Assembly: GCA_009746045.1 (NCBI GenBank)
Contig: RPFO01000167.1
Coordinates: forward strand, 2,037,652-2,101,651
Reading direction: 5' to 3'
DNA from: Mesostigma viride
Taxonomy: Eukaryota > Streptophyta > Mesostigmatophyceae > Mesostigmatales > Mesostigmataceae
DNA length: 64,000 bases
Of this stretch, positions 36,422 through 47,456 are shown piece by piece (position 1 is the stretch's first letter; the number at the start of each line of letters is the position of its first letter). A program made the position numbers and the translations under genes. The notes beneath the pieces are model-generated. The model did not search any database. It was not told the DNA's origin and saw nothing but the letters and a program-made list of their open reading frames with translations.

Positions 36422-38426
36422 TTATTATTATTATTAATCAACATCACTCCGTTGGGAGTAAATGTAGCACATATCCCTGAGAAGGGGCATATGGCTTTTA
36501 ATACATTCTAGGCTACTTCATACAAGGGTGGGAATGTAAGCTACCCTTGATCTAGGTGCCCCAGGGGCACCTGCCCCCTCATGATCTTCACACTATGCCC
36601 AGCTAAGGGGGAGTATGTCATGTGGGGGGAAGATCATCATGGCTATACAAGAGCTAGGGCATGGCTTCTCAGCAGGGAGGGACTCCCTGCGTGGGCACTG
36701 CATAAAGCTAGGCATCATCTGGAGGGTGGCTCATCATAGGCACACATGTACATGACTAAAAAGGCTAGGCCTCAGCTGGTATAGTGCCTGTAGTAGTAGG
36801 CGGGCATGTACAAGGCCACTGTCTAACTAAATATTCTACACTGCTGCTGTATTCCCCTAGGCTGGGGCTGGAGCTGCTGGGGCCGCGGTGGTCGAGGGGG
36901 TCGCTTGCCAGGGCCTGTGGCTGACGTAGATGGCCGCCCCCTTCCAGTACACCGGCTGGCCCGCCTTGGTCTGCCGGAGCTGGAGGTAGGTCGGCCATAG
37001 CTCCCGTCGCCGTTGTTGCTGTGCCAGGGTCAAGTCGTCGTCAACGGTGAAGTGAGTCTCCGAGAGCCGCTTGCGGCGTCTGAGAAACGAAATCTTGTCC
37101 GCTGGGCTGTCAAAGATGAGAAGAAGCGGAGGCGCCCCTGCCTTCCCCCGCGCGCGGGGGAGGCGGTGGGCGGTCAGCTTGATCTCACCAAGAAGGCCCA
37201 TGCGTGCAAGGATTTTGCTCTCAAACGCGCGCGGTGCCAGCTTCTCGGAATTCTCAGCTTCTTCCATGTCGAAGTTCTTGAGTATGGCGTTGAGGCTGCG
37301 CTTGGCGAGCTCGGCCTCCTCGCGGAGGTCAAGCGTCTGCCGCTGGAGCTGGGCTGCGACGGCGGAGGTGGTGGAGGTGGTATGTTGCTTAAGCATGTCC
37401 GCCCAGGTGGTGATGGGAGGAGCATCGCCGGCCAGGCCAGCCGGGGCTGGCTTGGCGGCAATGTCCTTCACTGCCTGGGCGGTGAGGCCGGCTGTGTTCT
37501 GCAAGACCTCGATAGCGATTGCATTATCCTTGAGGCGCTGGTCGATGTCGCGGAGCTGGGCGGTGATGGAGTCGGTGGAGGCGGAGAAGGGAGGGGGGGT
37601 GAAGGCGAGGAGGGTGGCGGTGGCGGTGGGGATGGTGGGAAGCTCAGCAGCCAGCGTGCCGCCAATTGCCGCCACATCTGCGGCAATTAAGAGGGGTCAC
37701 GTGCTGCTCGAAAGCTTCCTTGAGGAGGGTGCGGATGGTGGCTTCGGTGGGGAAGGTGGGGGGGGGCGGTGGGGAAGCCCAGATCGCGGATTCGGAGCGT
37801 CCAACAAGGGAGCAGAGGGCGAAGCGTTGAAGCTTGGGGCGACTCATGCGCCGGTGAATGATTAGGAGAGCCTCGGCGGGGTCGACAAGCTGGCCATTAC
37901 CAGGCCAGCGCCGCCGCGGTTGTGGGACGTGAGGTACACGCACAGACAGGGCTAGAAGCAAGGCGTGATTGCCGAAAAACACGTCTTCCATGAACCAACC
38001 GGGGCTGCGTTGCCAGAAGCCGGGGCTGTTGACGTCAAAGGAGGTCTCTTCCCAGGGCGGCTCAGCAGAGCGACTGCGCTTAGGTTCAGGCGATGCAGAT
38101 ATGGCGAGGCAAGCCCGGGAGGCTGGGCGAGCACCAGTGCACGACTAGTGTCACCGTTGCCATCTGGGCCGGTGGGCAAAGCTGCAGCCGAAGCTGCAGG
38201 CGTATTTTCATTGCCGAGCGCAGCCGCCAGGCTGCGTTGCGTCGAGAGGCGTTTGCTCATCGTATATTGCGTAATAGCTTCGGAAAATTATAGCAGCATG
38301 TGCGTCGTAGAAAGACGCATCGATTGTGATATTCACGGCTCAATTCGGTGCTCAAACGTGAAAGTTATGAGCTCCGGCCGCCGTCGTCAGCCATGGCTAT
38401 CTCGTGGCTCGTGGCATTGGGGTGTA
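36422..38426 (-). mobile_element. Full-length ORF1-only LINE (HAL type), copy 1
   Basis: The element is 2,005 bp on the minus strand, bounded by the 11-bp duplication CTGCAAGGGTA at 36411-36421 and 38427-38437. Reading from 38426 downward it has a leader (CACGAGCCACGAGATAGCCA), an ORF1 region, a 3' UTR of about 400 bp and an ATT-rich tail at 36422-36436. No reverse transcriptase or endonuclease sequence is present between ORF1 and the tail. It sits in the 3' UTR of another copy of the same family, whose remainder continues at 38427-38600. Confidence 0.8.
36857..37675 (-). pseudogene. LINE ORF1 protein (RNA-binding), C-terminal 272 codons
   Basis: In order it shows a helical stretch (TAQLRDIDQRLKDNAIAIEV), a linker (STWADLLKQHTTSTT-like), a second helix (LREEAELAKRSLNAI), a chaperone-like RRM region (RLPRARGKAGAPPLLLIFDS) and the ORF1p C-terminal domain (DDDLTLAQQQRRRELWPTYL). 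This matches the organisation of L1-type ORF1 proteins, which coat LINE RNA. The N-terminal half lies in another frame at 37952-38260 (SKRLSTQRSLAAAL), so this copy is frameshifted. Confidence 0.7.
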
Positions 38427-38879
38427 CTGCAAGGGTAGGGTGCATGTAAACTACACAAGCTCTGGGTGCACAAAGTGCACCTGCACCACCATGGTGTATC
38501 AGAGCTCAAAGGCCTGGCATGGGGTGGAAGACCATCATGCATGGCAAAACAATGGCTGGGGCATGGCTTCTCAGCAGATCCAGCAAGGAATATGTGCTAC
38601 ATGATCTCGATCCCAACCGACGGAGTCATGTTTTTTTTTTTTTCTCTCAGCAGAGGTTACGGCACTGCATGGGTGGTGATTTGTATGATGAAGTTAGCAC
38701 AGCTGGCCATGGGTTTCCTATAATAGTGCTGTGTTCAATCAACTCGCGCAGGCTGTTTGTCTTAATACTGAACAAGAAGATGCACTACATCACCTTCTAT
38801 GGAGGTGATCAACTGAGGTGTTTTTTCAATATTATTGTCTGAGAATAGTCTTGAGAATAGTCTTGAGAATAGTCTGAGC

Positions 38880-39140
38880 ACAATAAATGGGACCATGCAT
38901 ATCAATCAGACAGCAAAACTGGATTCTTCCAGATTTCTGGCCTGCGTTGGTTGTTTCTTTGATTAATATCAATATATTGACAGCCCGGCCAGCTGATTGC
39001 AGGCTGGAATTCTGGAGAATCCGCACCATGGTAGTTCGAGCCTGCTGTTGTATCTTGGCTGCGTTTGTCGATTTGTTCAGGATGATGGAAATGAATTAAG
39101 GTGGAAATGTGTAGGGCTCCGTGTACATCAATTGAAACTA
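38880..39140 (-). mobile_element. LINE 5' leader fragment, minus strand
   Basis: A decayed copy of the leader family (compare 4790-5137): TTTCTGGCCTGCGTTGGTTG, then CACCATGGTAGTTCGAGCCTG and AGGATGATGGAAATGAA. Non-coding. Confidence 0.55.
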
Positions 39141-39640
39141 TGGCTGGCATAGATCAAGAGACAACTAGCGCGCAAGCCAGAAATCTGGAAAAATCCGGAC
39201 CGTGGTAGCTCGAGCTTGCTGTTATCGTATCCGCGTTCAAAATCCTAGGTAGGTTTCTATTAATTCTAGCATAGGCACAATAGTACTGTCTCACTTAATA
39301 GGTATAATAGGCCTGCTTCTGAGCAGAGGTCGGTAGGAGCACCTACGGGCTTGCATGCAGGCGTTGGCGCTCTTGGACAATATTACAATCTGGTCACGTG
39401 AGGTTGCAGACGATAGTTGAAACTTTTGTGTAATTATTTTTCTAATGAGATTAGCATAGTACTCCGTGGCATGCCTTTGCGCATGACACGCAAGTACTTA
39501 CTTACTTACTTACTTACTTACGTGAGGTTATATTTTAAGCTAAACCGTCTAGGTCTCGGTGATCGAACGTTAGCCAGCCATAGTTTTTAATATACGTCCA
39601 CGTACGGCTACACATATCCATGCACCTCATGATCCATTAA
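39141..39640. other. Spacer between LINE fragments
   Basis: No gene. A (TTAC)n microsatellite lies at about 39496-39520, and short pieces of leader-family sequence at about 39160-39235. Confidence 0.5.
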
Positions 39641-39838
39641 TGTCCATCATCCTACTCTCGACTCGACAAACGCGGATGCGGAGATGGTACAGCAGGCTCG
39701 AGCGCATGAGCTACCATGGTCCGGATTCTTCCAGATTCCTGGCCTGTGCTGGTTGTCTCTTTGATATCACTGACAATCCAGCGATACACATGTAGCATAT
39801 GTCCAATATTATGGCTGGCATATATCAAATTAATTAGT

Positions 39839-42205
39839 TAGGAACGTGACTCCGTTGGCCCGAGTACATGTGGCACATACGGCCCTGAGAAAAGGCGCAT
39901 ATGGCCTTTAATACATATTCTATAGGCTACTCATTCCTGCAAGGGTAGGATGTAAACTACACTAGCTGCTCTAGGTGCACCAAGTGCACCTGCACCACCA
40001 TGATCTCTCATGCAGAGCGCAAAGGGGCCTGTCATGGGGTGGAAGATCAGCATGGCTATACAGAAGCTAGGGCATGGTGTCTCAGCAGAGAGTAGCTCTC
40101 TGCGTGGGCACTGACAACATAACAAAATAAATAAAGCTATAGGCATCATCTGGTGTGTAGCGCATCATGCCGGCACACATGTACATTCTGATCAGGCGCT
40201 CCGCAAATGTGAAAACCGTTTGCGTTCAGTGCCGGGCCGCGGAAAACGCGGAAAAACGCGATCTGCAAATGAATCCGACCGTAATCGAACTGGGGACCTC
40301 TCGCACCAACTTTCGCTGACTATAGGACGGACATCTCCGGTTACCATGGCATCGCCAACTTACACCTACAGTCATCCGCAAAAGTTCTCCTTTCCGGGGA
40401 GTGATGCAAGCCTTTCGGATTTGGTACTAGATAAATCATGTACATGACTACTAAAGAATGCTCATGAGTCAGGCGTCAGCTGGTATAGTGCCTGTAGTAG
40501 GCGTGCATGTACAAGGCCACGGTACCTTGCTATTCTACTCTACATATTCCCCTAAGCTGGGGCGTCTCGAGTCGCTGGGGCCGCTGGGGTCGCGTGCCAG
40601 GGCTTGTGGCCGACGTAGATGTCCGCCCCCTTCCAGTACACCGGCTGGCCCGCCTTGGTCTGCCGGAGCTGGAGGTAGGTCGGCCATAGCTCCCGTCGCC
40701 GTTGTTGCTGCGCCAGGGTCAAGTCGTCGTCCAAGGTGAACTGGGAGTCTTCTCGAGCCGCTTGCAGCGTCTGAGAAACGAAATCTTGTCCGATGGGCTC
40801 TGAGAAGAAGCGGGGGTGCCCCTGCCTTCTTACCCCGCGCGCGGGGAAGGCGGTGGGCGACCAGCTTGATCTCACCTGCAAGAAGGCCCATGCGATCAAG
40901 GATTTTGCTCTCAAACGCACGTGCAAGCTTCTCGGAATTCTCACCTTCCTCAAATGTCGAAGTTCTTGACGATGACGTTAACTTAGGCTGCGCTTGGCGA
41001 GCTCGGCCTCCTCGCGGAGGTCGAGCTTCTGCTGCTGGAGCTGTGCTGCAACGGCGGAGGTGGCCGGTGGAGCTAGGTGGTGTGTTGCTTATGCATGTCC
41101 GCCCAGGTCTGGGTGCCGGAAGGCCGGAGCATGCAGCGCCAGCCGGGCGCCAGCGGGGGCTGGCTTGGCGGCAATGTCCTTCACCGCCTGGGCGGTGAGG
41201 CCTGCGGTGTTTTGCAGGACCTCGAGATGGATTAATTTGTCCTTGAGGCGCTGGTCGATGTCGCGGAGCTGGGCGGTGAGCCGACCGTGATGGCGTCGGA
41301 GGTGAAGATGTCCTAGTGTGGTGGTGGTGGAGGAGGCGAGGAGGGTGGAGGTGGCGGTGGAGATGGTGGAGAGGCGGGAGGGGGAGCTCAGAAGCTTCAG
41401 CGTGCTGCCCATGGCCGCCACATCGATCTACAGCGATCGATCTGCAGCGAGGGGGGCGACGTGCTGCTCGAGGGCCTAGCTCCTTAAGGAGTGAGCGGAT
41501 GGAGGATTCGGTCAATTGGTGGTGGTGAGGGGCTAGGGGGGGGGCAGAGCTCCTCGATGGAGCATCCAAGGAGGGAGAAGAGGGCGTATTGCTGAAGGTG
41601 GGGGCGGCGTTCTTTGGGCCGGGATGGAGTCGAATGTGTAATGGCGCCTCTGCATGGAAAGCAGTGAAGAGGCGACCCTCATGGGATGAAGAGCTAGGCC
41701 TTGCACAGTTCCGTAAGCGAGGCGTGCGATCCAAAAAACACGCAGGCCAGGATGCGACGATCGGGGGTGAGCTTGTAAAAAAAGCCGGGCTGGCTGGCGT
41801 CAAAGGCGTACTCCTCAAAAGTCGGCTCGGCAGGGCGACTGCGCTTGCCAGGGTTCAGGCGACGCTGCTGGCGAGGCGAGCCCGGGAGGGGGCTGGGCGG
41901 CCACTAGGGCTTGGCTAGTGGCGCCGCTGCCTTCTGGGCCAGAAGGCGAAGCTGCAGCCGGAGCGCGCAGATGTATTTTAACAGGGCTGAGCGCAGCCGC
42001 CAGGCTGCGTCCGGCGCGGAGGAGCGTTTGCTCGCCATATATTGCGTACATAATAGCTTCGGAAAACTATTATATCAGCGTGTGCGTCTTAGAAAGACGA
42101 AGCGATTGTGATATTCACGGCCGAATTTGGTGCCCAAACGTGAAAGTTATGAGCTCCGCCGTCAGCCATGGCTACCTCGTGGCTCGCGCGGGCATGATAT
42201 ATACC
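39839..42205 (-). mobile_element. ORF1-only LINE copy 2, interrupted by a SINE-like element
   Basis: The minus-strand element has a 3' tail near 39839-39855, a 3' UTR, the SINE-like insert at 40187-40436, ORF1 with several frameshifts (40535-41818, for example LAQQQRRRELWPTYL) and the 5' leader near 42100-42190. TATCAA at 39833-39838 and 42206-42211 may be its duplication, which is short and weak. Without the SINE it is about 2.1 kb, again with no RT. Confidence 0.7.
40187..40436 (-). mobile_element. SINE-like element, copy B
   Basis: This 250-bp insert in a LINE 3' UTR is flanked by the 9-bp duplication CATGTACAT (40178-40186 and 40437-40445). On the minus strand it has a tRNA-like head with a B-box-like AGTTCGATTACGG, then a body shared with 10745-10985 (CGCGTTTTCCGCGGCC, GGCACTGAACGC), ending near CGCCTGATCAGA. 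It encodes nothing and is presumably moved by a LINE reverse transcriptase. Confidence 0.7.
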
Positions 42206-42220
42206 TATCAAGGAGACTTG

Positions 42221-42560
42221 TAACCAGCGCAGGCCAGAAATCGGGAGAATCCGAACCATGGTAGCTCGAGCCTGCCGTTATCTTATAAATCCGCGTCAGA
42301 CAGTGTTCGAGTCGTTCAGGATGATGAATATGAATGGTGATGGAAATGTGTACGTAGCCTTGTGCATTGAAACTGTATGGCTGGCTTACGTGTAGAGCGA
42401 TCGACTAGCTAGATGACCTAGATGGTGGGGCCGGAAACAGCTTGCTAGCTTGATCAGGGTGTGTGTTTCACGGAGCCTAACTGGCCGGGAGTGTCTCGTG
42501 GTGAGCACCATTGCTGCAACGCGGAAAACCACTGAAAAGGTCTAGCTAGCCGTGGCGAAC
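42221..42560 (+). mobile_element. LINE 5' leader fragment, plus strand
   Basis: About 340 bp inverted relative to 4790-5137, from ACCAGCGCAGGCCAGAAATC to ACCACTGAAAAGGTCTAGC. Non-coding. Confidence 0.65.
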
Positions 42561-42594
42561 CTATATACATATATCAATAAAGACATCCTCTAAG

Positions 42595-44451
42595 TAGTCA
42601 AGTCCAGTATGCACGGGCCCGACGAGATAGCCATGGCTGATGGCAGCGCCCATAACTTTCACGTTTGGGCTCCAAATTTTGCCGCGACTATCACAACTGA
42701 TCGCTTCATTAGTCTGAGACGCACAAGCCGGATACATATTTTCCCGCAGCTTCGCGCATTATTTTGACGAGCAAACGCTCCTCTATGCAACGCAGCCGGG
42801 CAGCTGCGCTGAGCCCTGAGAATATGTCTGCAGCTCCGCGGCCGGCTGCAGCGTCGCCCTCGATCCGGCCCGAAAAAAGGCATGCAGCGGTGCCACTAGT
42901 CAACCATGAGTTGTCGCCTAGCTCGGCTTCCCCCGCGCGGGCTCGCCAGTAGCTCCCATTCGCCTCGCCATCGGCATCGCCTGAGCCCAAGCGCAGTCCG
43001 GCCCTGACGTGCGCACCAAGCTGGTACGAGTTCCACTTTGACGTCAACCACCCCGGCATTTTGGACAACCTCAACCCCAACAGATAATCCAGTCCTACGT
43101 ATTGGGGGGATCGCACGTACGCCTCGCCGGCTTCTTGAACTGTGCAATCACCTCCACCAACAGAACCGCCTCCACGATGACCGAGCGGTTTACGCTCAGT
43201 CCGTTGAATCCGGGCCCAACAGCCACCCTCGCGCGCCTCACCCCCGCCTTAAAGAAGCCTTCTTCTCCCTCCTCGCGGGTAATAATACCGCCGAGGCCGC
43301 CCTGGGCCCGGCCACCACCCCCACCACGTACCTTGACCGAAACCACCATTCGCTCTCCGGAGGCCTTTGAGCAGCACCTGATCCCCCTGGCCGCAGATGT
43401 GGCAGCGGCATGGGAGGCACGCTGGCTGCCGAGAGCTCAACCAGTACCCCTTCTCTCCACCACCGCCACCGCCACCTCCCCCCAGATCCTCCATCGTGTC
43501 CACCTCCGATCCACCGCCACCACTGCCACCATAGACGCCATCAGCTACTGTAGCCCATCACTGCCCAGCTTTTCGCGATCGACAAGCAGCTCGCGGATCA
43601 CGGCATCGCCATCGAGTGCTTGCAAAACACCGCAGGCCTCACTGCCCAGGCGGTGAAGGACGTACATTGCCTCCGGGCCAGCCCCTGCTGGCCCGGCCGG
43701 CGATGCACCTCCCATGCACCCAGACCTGCCGGGCATGCAGCCATGCTGATGAACCACACGGCTGGCCGGCCACCACTGCACCACCTCCGCCATCGCCTCC
43801 CAGCTCAACTTAGGAACAGCTAGACGCTTGACCTCCGCAAGGAGGCCGAGCTCGACAAGCGCATGCAGCCGCAATGTCATTGTTGATCAAGCACTTCGAC
43901 CAGCTGCATGCCAGGTGAGGCCTTCGCCAAGTCCCTTGCCAAGGCGCGTTTGAGACCAACATCCTTGCCCCCATGGCCCTCAATGGAGTGAGCTCTTAAT
44001 TAAGCTGGACGCTATCCGCCTTCTCCGCTCGCGGGGTAAGGCTGGACCGCCCCTGCTGCTCAGTCCTCACCTTTGAGTGCATGGCAGACAAGCTGCTGTT
44101 TCTCAAACGTTGCAAGCGGCTCGTGGGCCGGGACCTCCTACACGCTGGACGACGAAGTCCTTGACCCTGGCTCAGCAACATCAGCGACGGCCAGCTCTGG
44201 CCCACCTACCTGGCTACCTCCAGCTCCGGCAGACAGCAGGGAAGAAGCCGGTATACTGGAGGAGGCGGGGGGCGGTCATCTACGTCGACCACAAGCCCTG
44301 GCAGGCGACCCCTGCTGCCCCAGCAATATTCCCCAGCAACCCCAAACTAGGGGAATATAGCAGCAGTGTAGAATAGTGAGGCTTAAGGTGGCCCAAGCCC
44401 ATGTGCACGTATGCCTATGTGCATGTACGCTGTGCATTAATTAATTAATTA
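42595..44451 (+). mobile_element. ORF1-only LINE copy 3, decayed
   Basis: The plus-strand copy has the leader (GAGATAGCCATGGCTGATGG), a multiply frameshifted ORF1 (fragments such as NTAGLTAQAVKD and PLAADVAAAWEA) and a short 3' UTR ending in ATTAATTAATTAATTAG. It is the most degraded of the full-length-sized copies. No RT domain is present. Confidence 0.7.
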
Positions 44452-45283
44452 GACTCGTGCTCCCGTTGGGGAGTCACGGAGCATTAACCCCGATGGATGG
44501 ATGGGTGGGTGCAAACAGTCCTACCGGTCTAAGCTATCTACATAAGCTGCCTACGACATCTATCTAACAGCAACGAACTACAACATCTAGGCTGTGCATG
44601 GGTGCACACAATGTCAATAGCTTCTTACAGGCATGCAGTTGAAGGGGCAAAAAAAAAAAAGTTTTCTTATTCATAAAGAGTTTCATCTAGTCTACAAATT
44701 TCACCGGTATTTGGTGGCACAAACTCTTGAATCCAAGGCACGTGCTCGCACAAGGAATCTTTCTGCCAGTCTCACAGCCTGGCTGTGCCATTAGTACCTA
44801 AAAAACCTACCATACACTATGTACAAACTGCGCCACGATTTGCTGGGACATAAAAAATTAATGAACATGACCTGAACGTTGAATGCCCAGGTCGTGCTGG
44901 TATGAATAAAAAAAAGCAGGGGGAGCATGCCACATGGCAGGATGCCAAATGTCCAGTCATATGAACAAGACAACACCAGGGCATATGGCTACTTGTCTCA
45001 CTTGAGACAAAAGCATGTGCCACATCCGCCCCCCTATGGGGTACACGCTCCCCTGGAACCTATGGCTTTCCCTTGATGGCGCAGAGTCCATGCTCGCGAA
45101 TAGGATGGCGCTCCGGGCAAAAGTTGCGAAGCTCGTTGCGAGACAAAGGCTCCACCGGGTCCGTTCGGAGGGGACAACCTGTTTCAGAGGACTAGGGAAT
45201 CCTAGCCCTTATTCTTGGCCTAGGCTCGGGACAGCCCTGGACAGCCCTTCACCCTGGCCCCTTGTTGCAACTCAACATGCCTC
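44452..45283. other. Spacer with a LINE-terminus repeat
   Basis: 44452-44487 repeats the CTCGTGCTCCCGTTGGGGAG terminus seen at 9690 and 9887. The rest shows no gene and includes the 3' flank of PAM68. Confidence 0.5.
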
Positions 45284-46275
45284 TCACTTCTTCTTGTTCT
45301 TGTTGATGTTTTCCATGAGCACAGGCAGGTTTGCCTGCGCTTCCTTGATGCCGAGAAGAGACCCGGGCCGAGCTGGGTCCCAGCTGGCAGAGATCACGCC
45401 GTAGCTGATCCCTGCCATGGCAAGCGCAAAAAATAGACCGGAGGTGCCGTATGCTAGAACGACAGGGATGTCCATGCCCTTCACGGTCTTCAGGTACCAA
45501 AACAGCGGCAGGGAACTGAACCCGACCAACATGGGGATGCCGGAAAGGGTAACCATGCGGGTCAGCATCCGATCGGTGACGATCTGCAGGCCGATGACAG
45601 ACAAGGGAAACGGATTTCGAAGAACGTCGGCATTGCAAAAAGCGCCAGAAAGTCAGCAAACGCCGGTACACAATGAGCATTATCCAATCTTCGGAGCGCC
45701 AACAACCACAACACCCTCTGGATAGCATCCTATACAGGACTACAGTTCCTCATTTTACAATGGAAACAAAACACCGTGCGAGCGTAGAATATCACTAACA
45801 TTAATGCACAATAGCGTCCCAATACCTCATTCAGACAATGACTTCTTTACGACACACTTCGCAATAAACTGACTACACTTGGCAGCAGAAAACTGACCCA
45901 AAATTGTGAGCAAATTACGAGGCTCACGAGTACGCACAACGATACTGTGCTTACCTGCGGGACCTCGTCCCTGGTTGCGTCCAGGCCCTCCTCAGATGCA
46001 TTTGGATCAAAATCATCGTCAACAGTGCTCGAAGTTGCCGACTTTAAATCGAGAGGAGCCTTTGCTGCCGGCTTAGCCTCCTGCTGACCAAAACCTTTGG
46101 CCTGCGCCACCACATGCAGCCGCCTCTGCGGGAGGGCACCCCTCGCTGGACGCGGGCTGACGAAAACTGCTTTTGGTCGTGATCCCAGTGCAGCAGCGTG
46201 CACATGCGAAGGGGTTAACTCAGAGCATACTTCCTTCACTGAAAGGGAACTGCACAGCTTAAAAGACATAGACAT
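45284..46275 (-). CDS. PAM68: PAM68-family chloroplast photosystem II assembly factor (2 exons)
   Basis: Minus-strand exons are 46275-45955 (107 codons) and 45583-45284 (99 codons plus stop), phase 0, with a GTAAGC donor and TGCAG acceptor, giving about 206 aa. PAM68 is a thylakoid membrane protein that helps assemble the photosystem II reaction centre with cyanobacterial partners in common. The N-terminus is rich in Ser, Ala, Arg and Val without acids (MSMSFKLCSSLSVKEV), as in a chloroplast transit peptide. An acidic linker (TVDDDFDPNASEEGLDATRD) is followed by the conserved IVTDRMLTRM motif and two membrane helices (LSGIPMLVGFSSLPLFWYLK; AYGTSGLFFALAMAGISYGV). The signature SWDPARPGSLLGIKEAQANL and a Lys-rich tail close it. 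The length is close to plant PAM68. It is divergently oriented to HMGR. Confidence 0.9.
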
Positions 46276-47456
46276 TTTCTTCCCGGCGTAGATTCGTGCG
46301 TGGTTTTTACGTTCTCAATATCATCATCTTCCCCGAAATGACGATTGCCTTATTAGGGTTAGGTGCGCACGCAAGTCGCAAAAAAAATTCCGTGCGTTGG
46401 CGTCGCGCCAGCAGCGGTTTCCGCGCAACTTGCATCTGAAACATCAAGGTTCCTGTGCCCAATTCTTGCTCGCGTCACCGACCTGACGCGGATTTGCGCT
46501 CCCGCTGCCTGTGCTCCGCCTGCAGTGACGCAGGGGTGACGCGAGGATAAAGATTTCCTGCCAACAACCCCTGTGGCCTGTATCGGTGGCGGGATGTTCC
46601 CGACTTCCGTCCAAAGAAACCCATTCCTGGGCTGGACAGATGGCGCGCAACAACGCGCCCTCGCACAGTCGCATGGTGCGGCCCAGGGGCCAGGTGCAGC
46701 CTTGATACAGTACTCTTGATACTGTACTGTAAAGATTTTCTCGTTCCGCCCAGGTTCCGCCCAGGTTCCGCCAGGGTAACGCCCCGGCGCGCCCGGCGCG
46801 AATACCCTGCAAAAAAGCGTGCCGACAGGGACGGACACAGCGCGCGGCGCGCCCCGTTGCGAAGATTGGTGTCGAAAGTCCTGAGAAATTATGCATTTTT
46901 AAGCTCAAACTTTTGCTGAGCAGCGCGGAAGAATTTTCGATATTGAAAAACGACTCGGCAGTCCCATGGGCAGCCGGCGATAATACTTTGGACGAATCCA
47001 AAGCTGTAGCGATATTTCTCACGGACGTGAAAATAACAAGGTAGACACCTGGACGCCGGACGGGCTGGACTTACGAATTACGTATGTACGTATGTACGTC
47101 TGGCAAGTAGCAAGCGGCTGCATCTCACGCAGAGCCAGGCTGCTTGCTGCTGGCTGCAACCGACGCAGAGCTGCTTGCTGCTAGCTGCAACGGTTGCAGC
47201 CAGCAATTTGGGCGGGGCAGGCCACGTTTGTGCTCTAAAAGGCGCGGCAGCTGCGTGACTGACCCTGCATGCGCTTACGTAATTTCCCCGGGAAAACCAC
47301 GGCGATGGGCGCCGCTTAGCTCGGGGCATGGTGTTGTTCTGGCATTCGGTTTTGTTCTGGCATTTTTCTGTTCCATTGTGAAAAAGCTGTCTTGACGCCC
47401 CGGTGTTGGGTATATTCCACGCATGTATACCATGCACAGAGTTCTTGGGATACACT
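46276..47456. promoter_or_regulatory. Divergent intergenic region between PAM68 and HMGR
   Basis: This 1.18-kb region separates the two outward-reading start codons, so both promoters must lie here. GC-rich clusters (46780-46860) contain CGCCCGGCGCGAATACC and GGCGCGCCCC. A diverged repeat of GCTGCTTGCTGCTGGCTGCAA lies at 47135-47195. No TATA box is assigned. The minus-strand frames here have no coding character. Confidence 0.5.

Noticed and set aside
36857-38260. ORF1 frames as a host regulatory gene
   Set aside because: Multiple copies with target-site duplications and A/T tails show they belong to a retroelement.
46359-47022. Minus-strand frames of 159 and 192 codons between PAM68 and HMGR
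   Set aside because: No domain, no splice context, overlapping in different frames; best seen as promoter-region noise.
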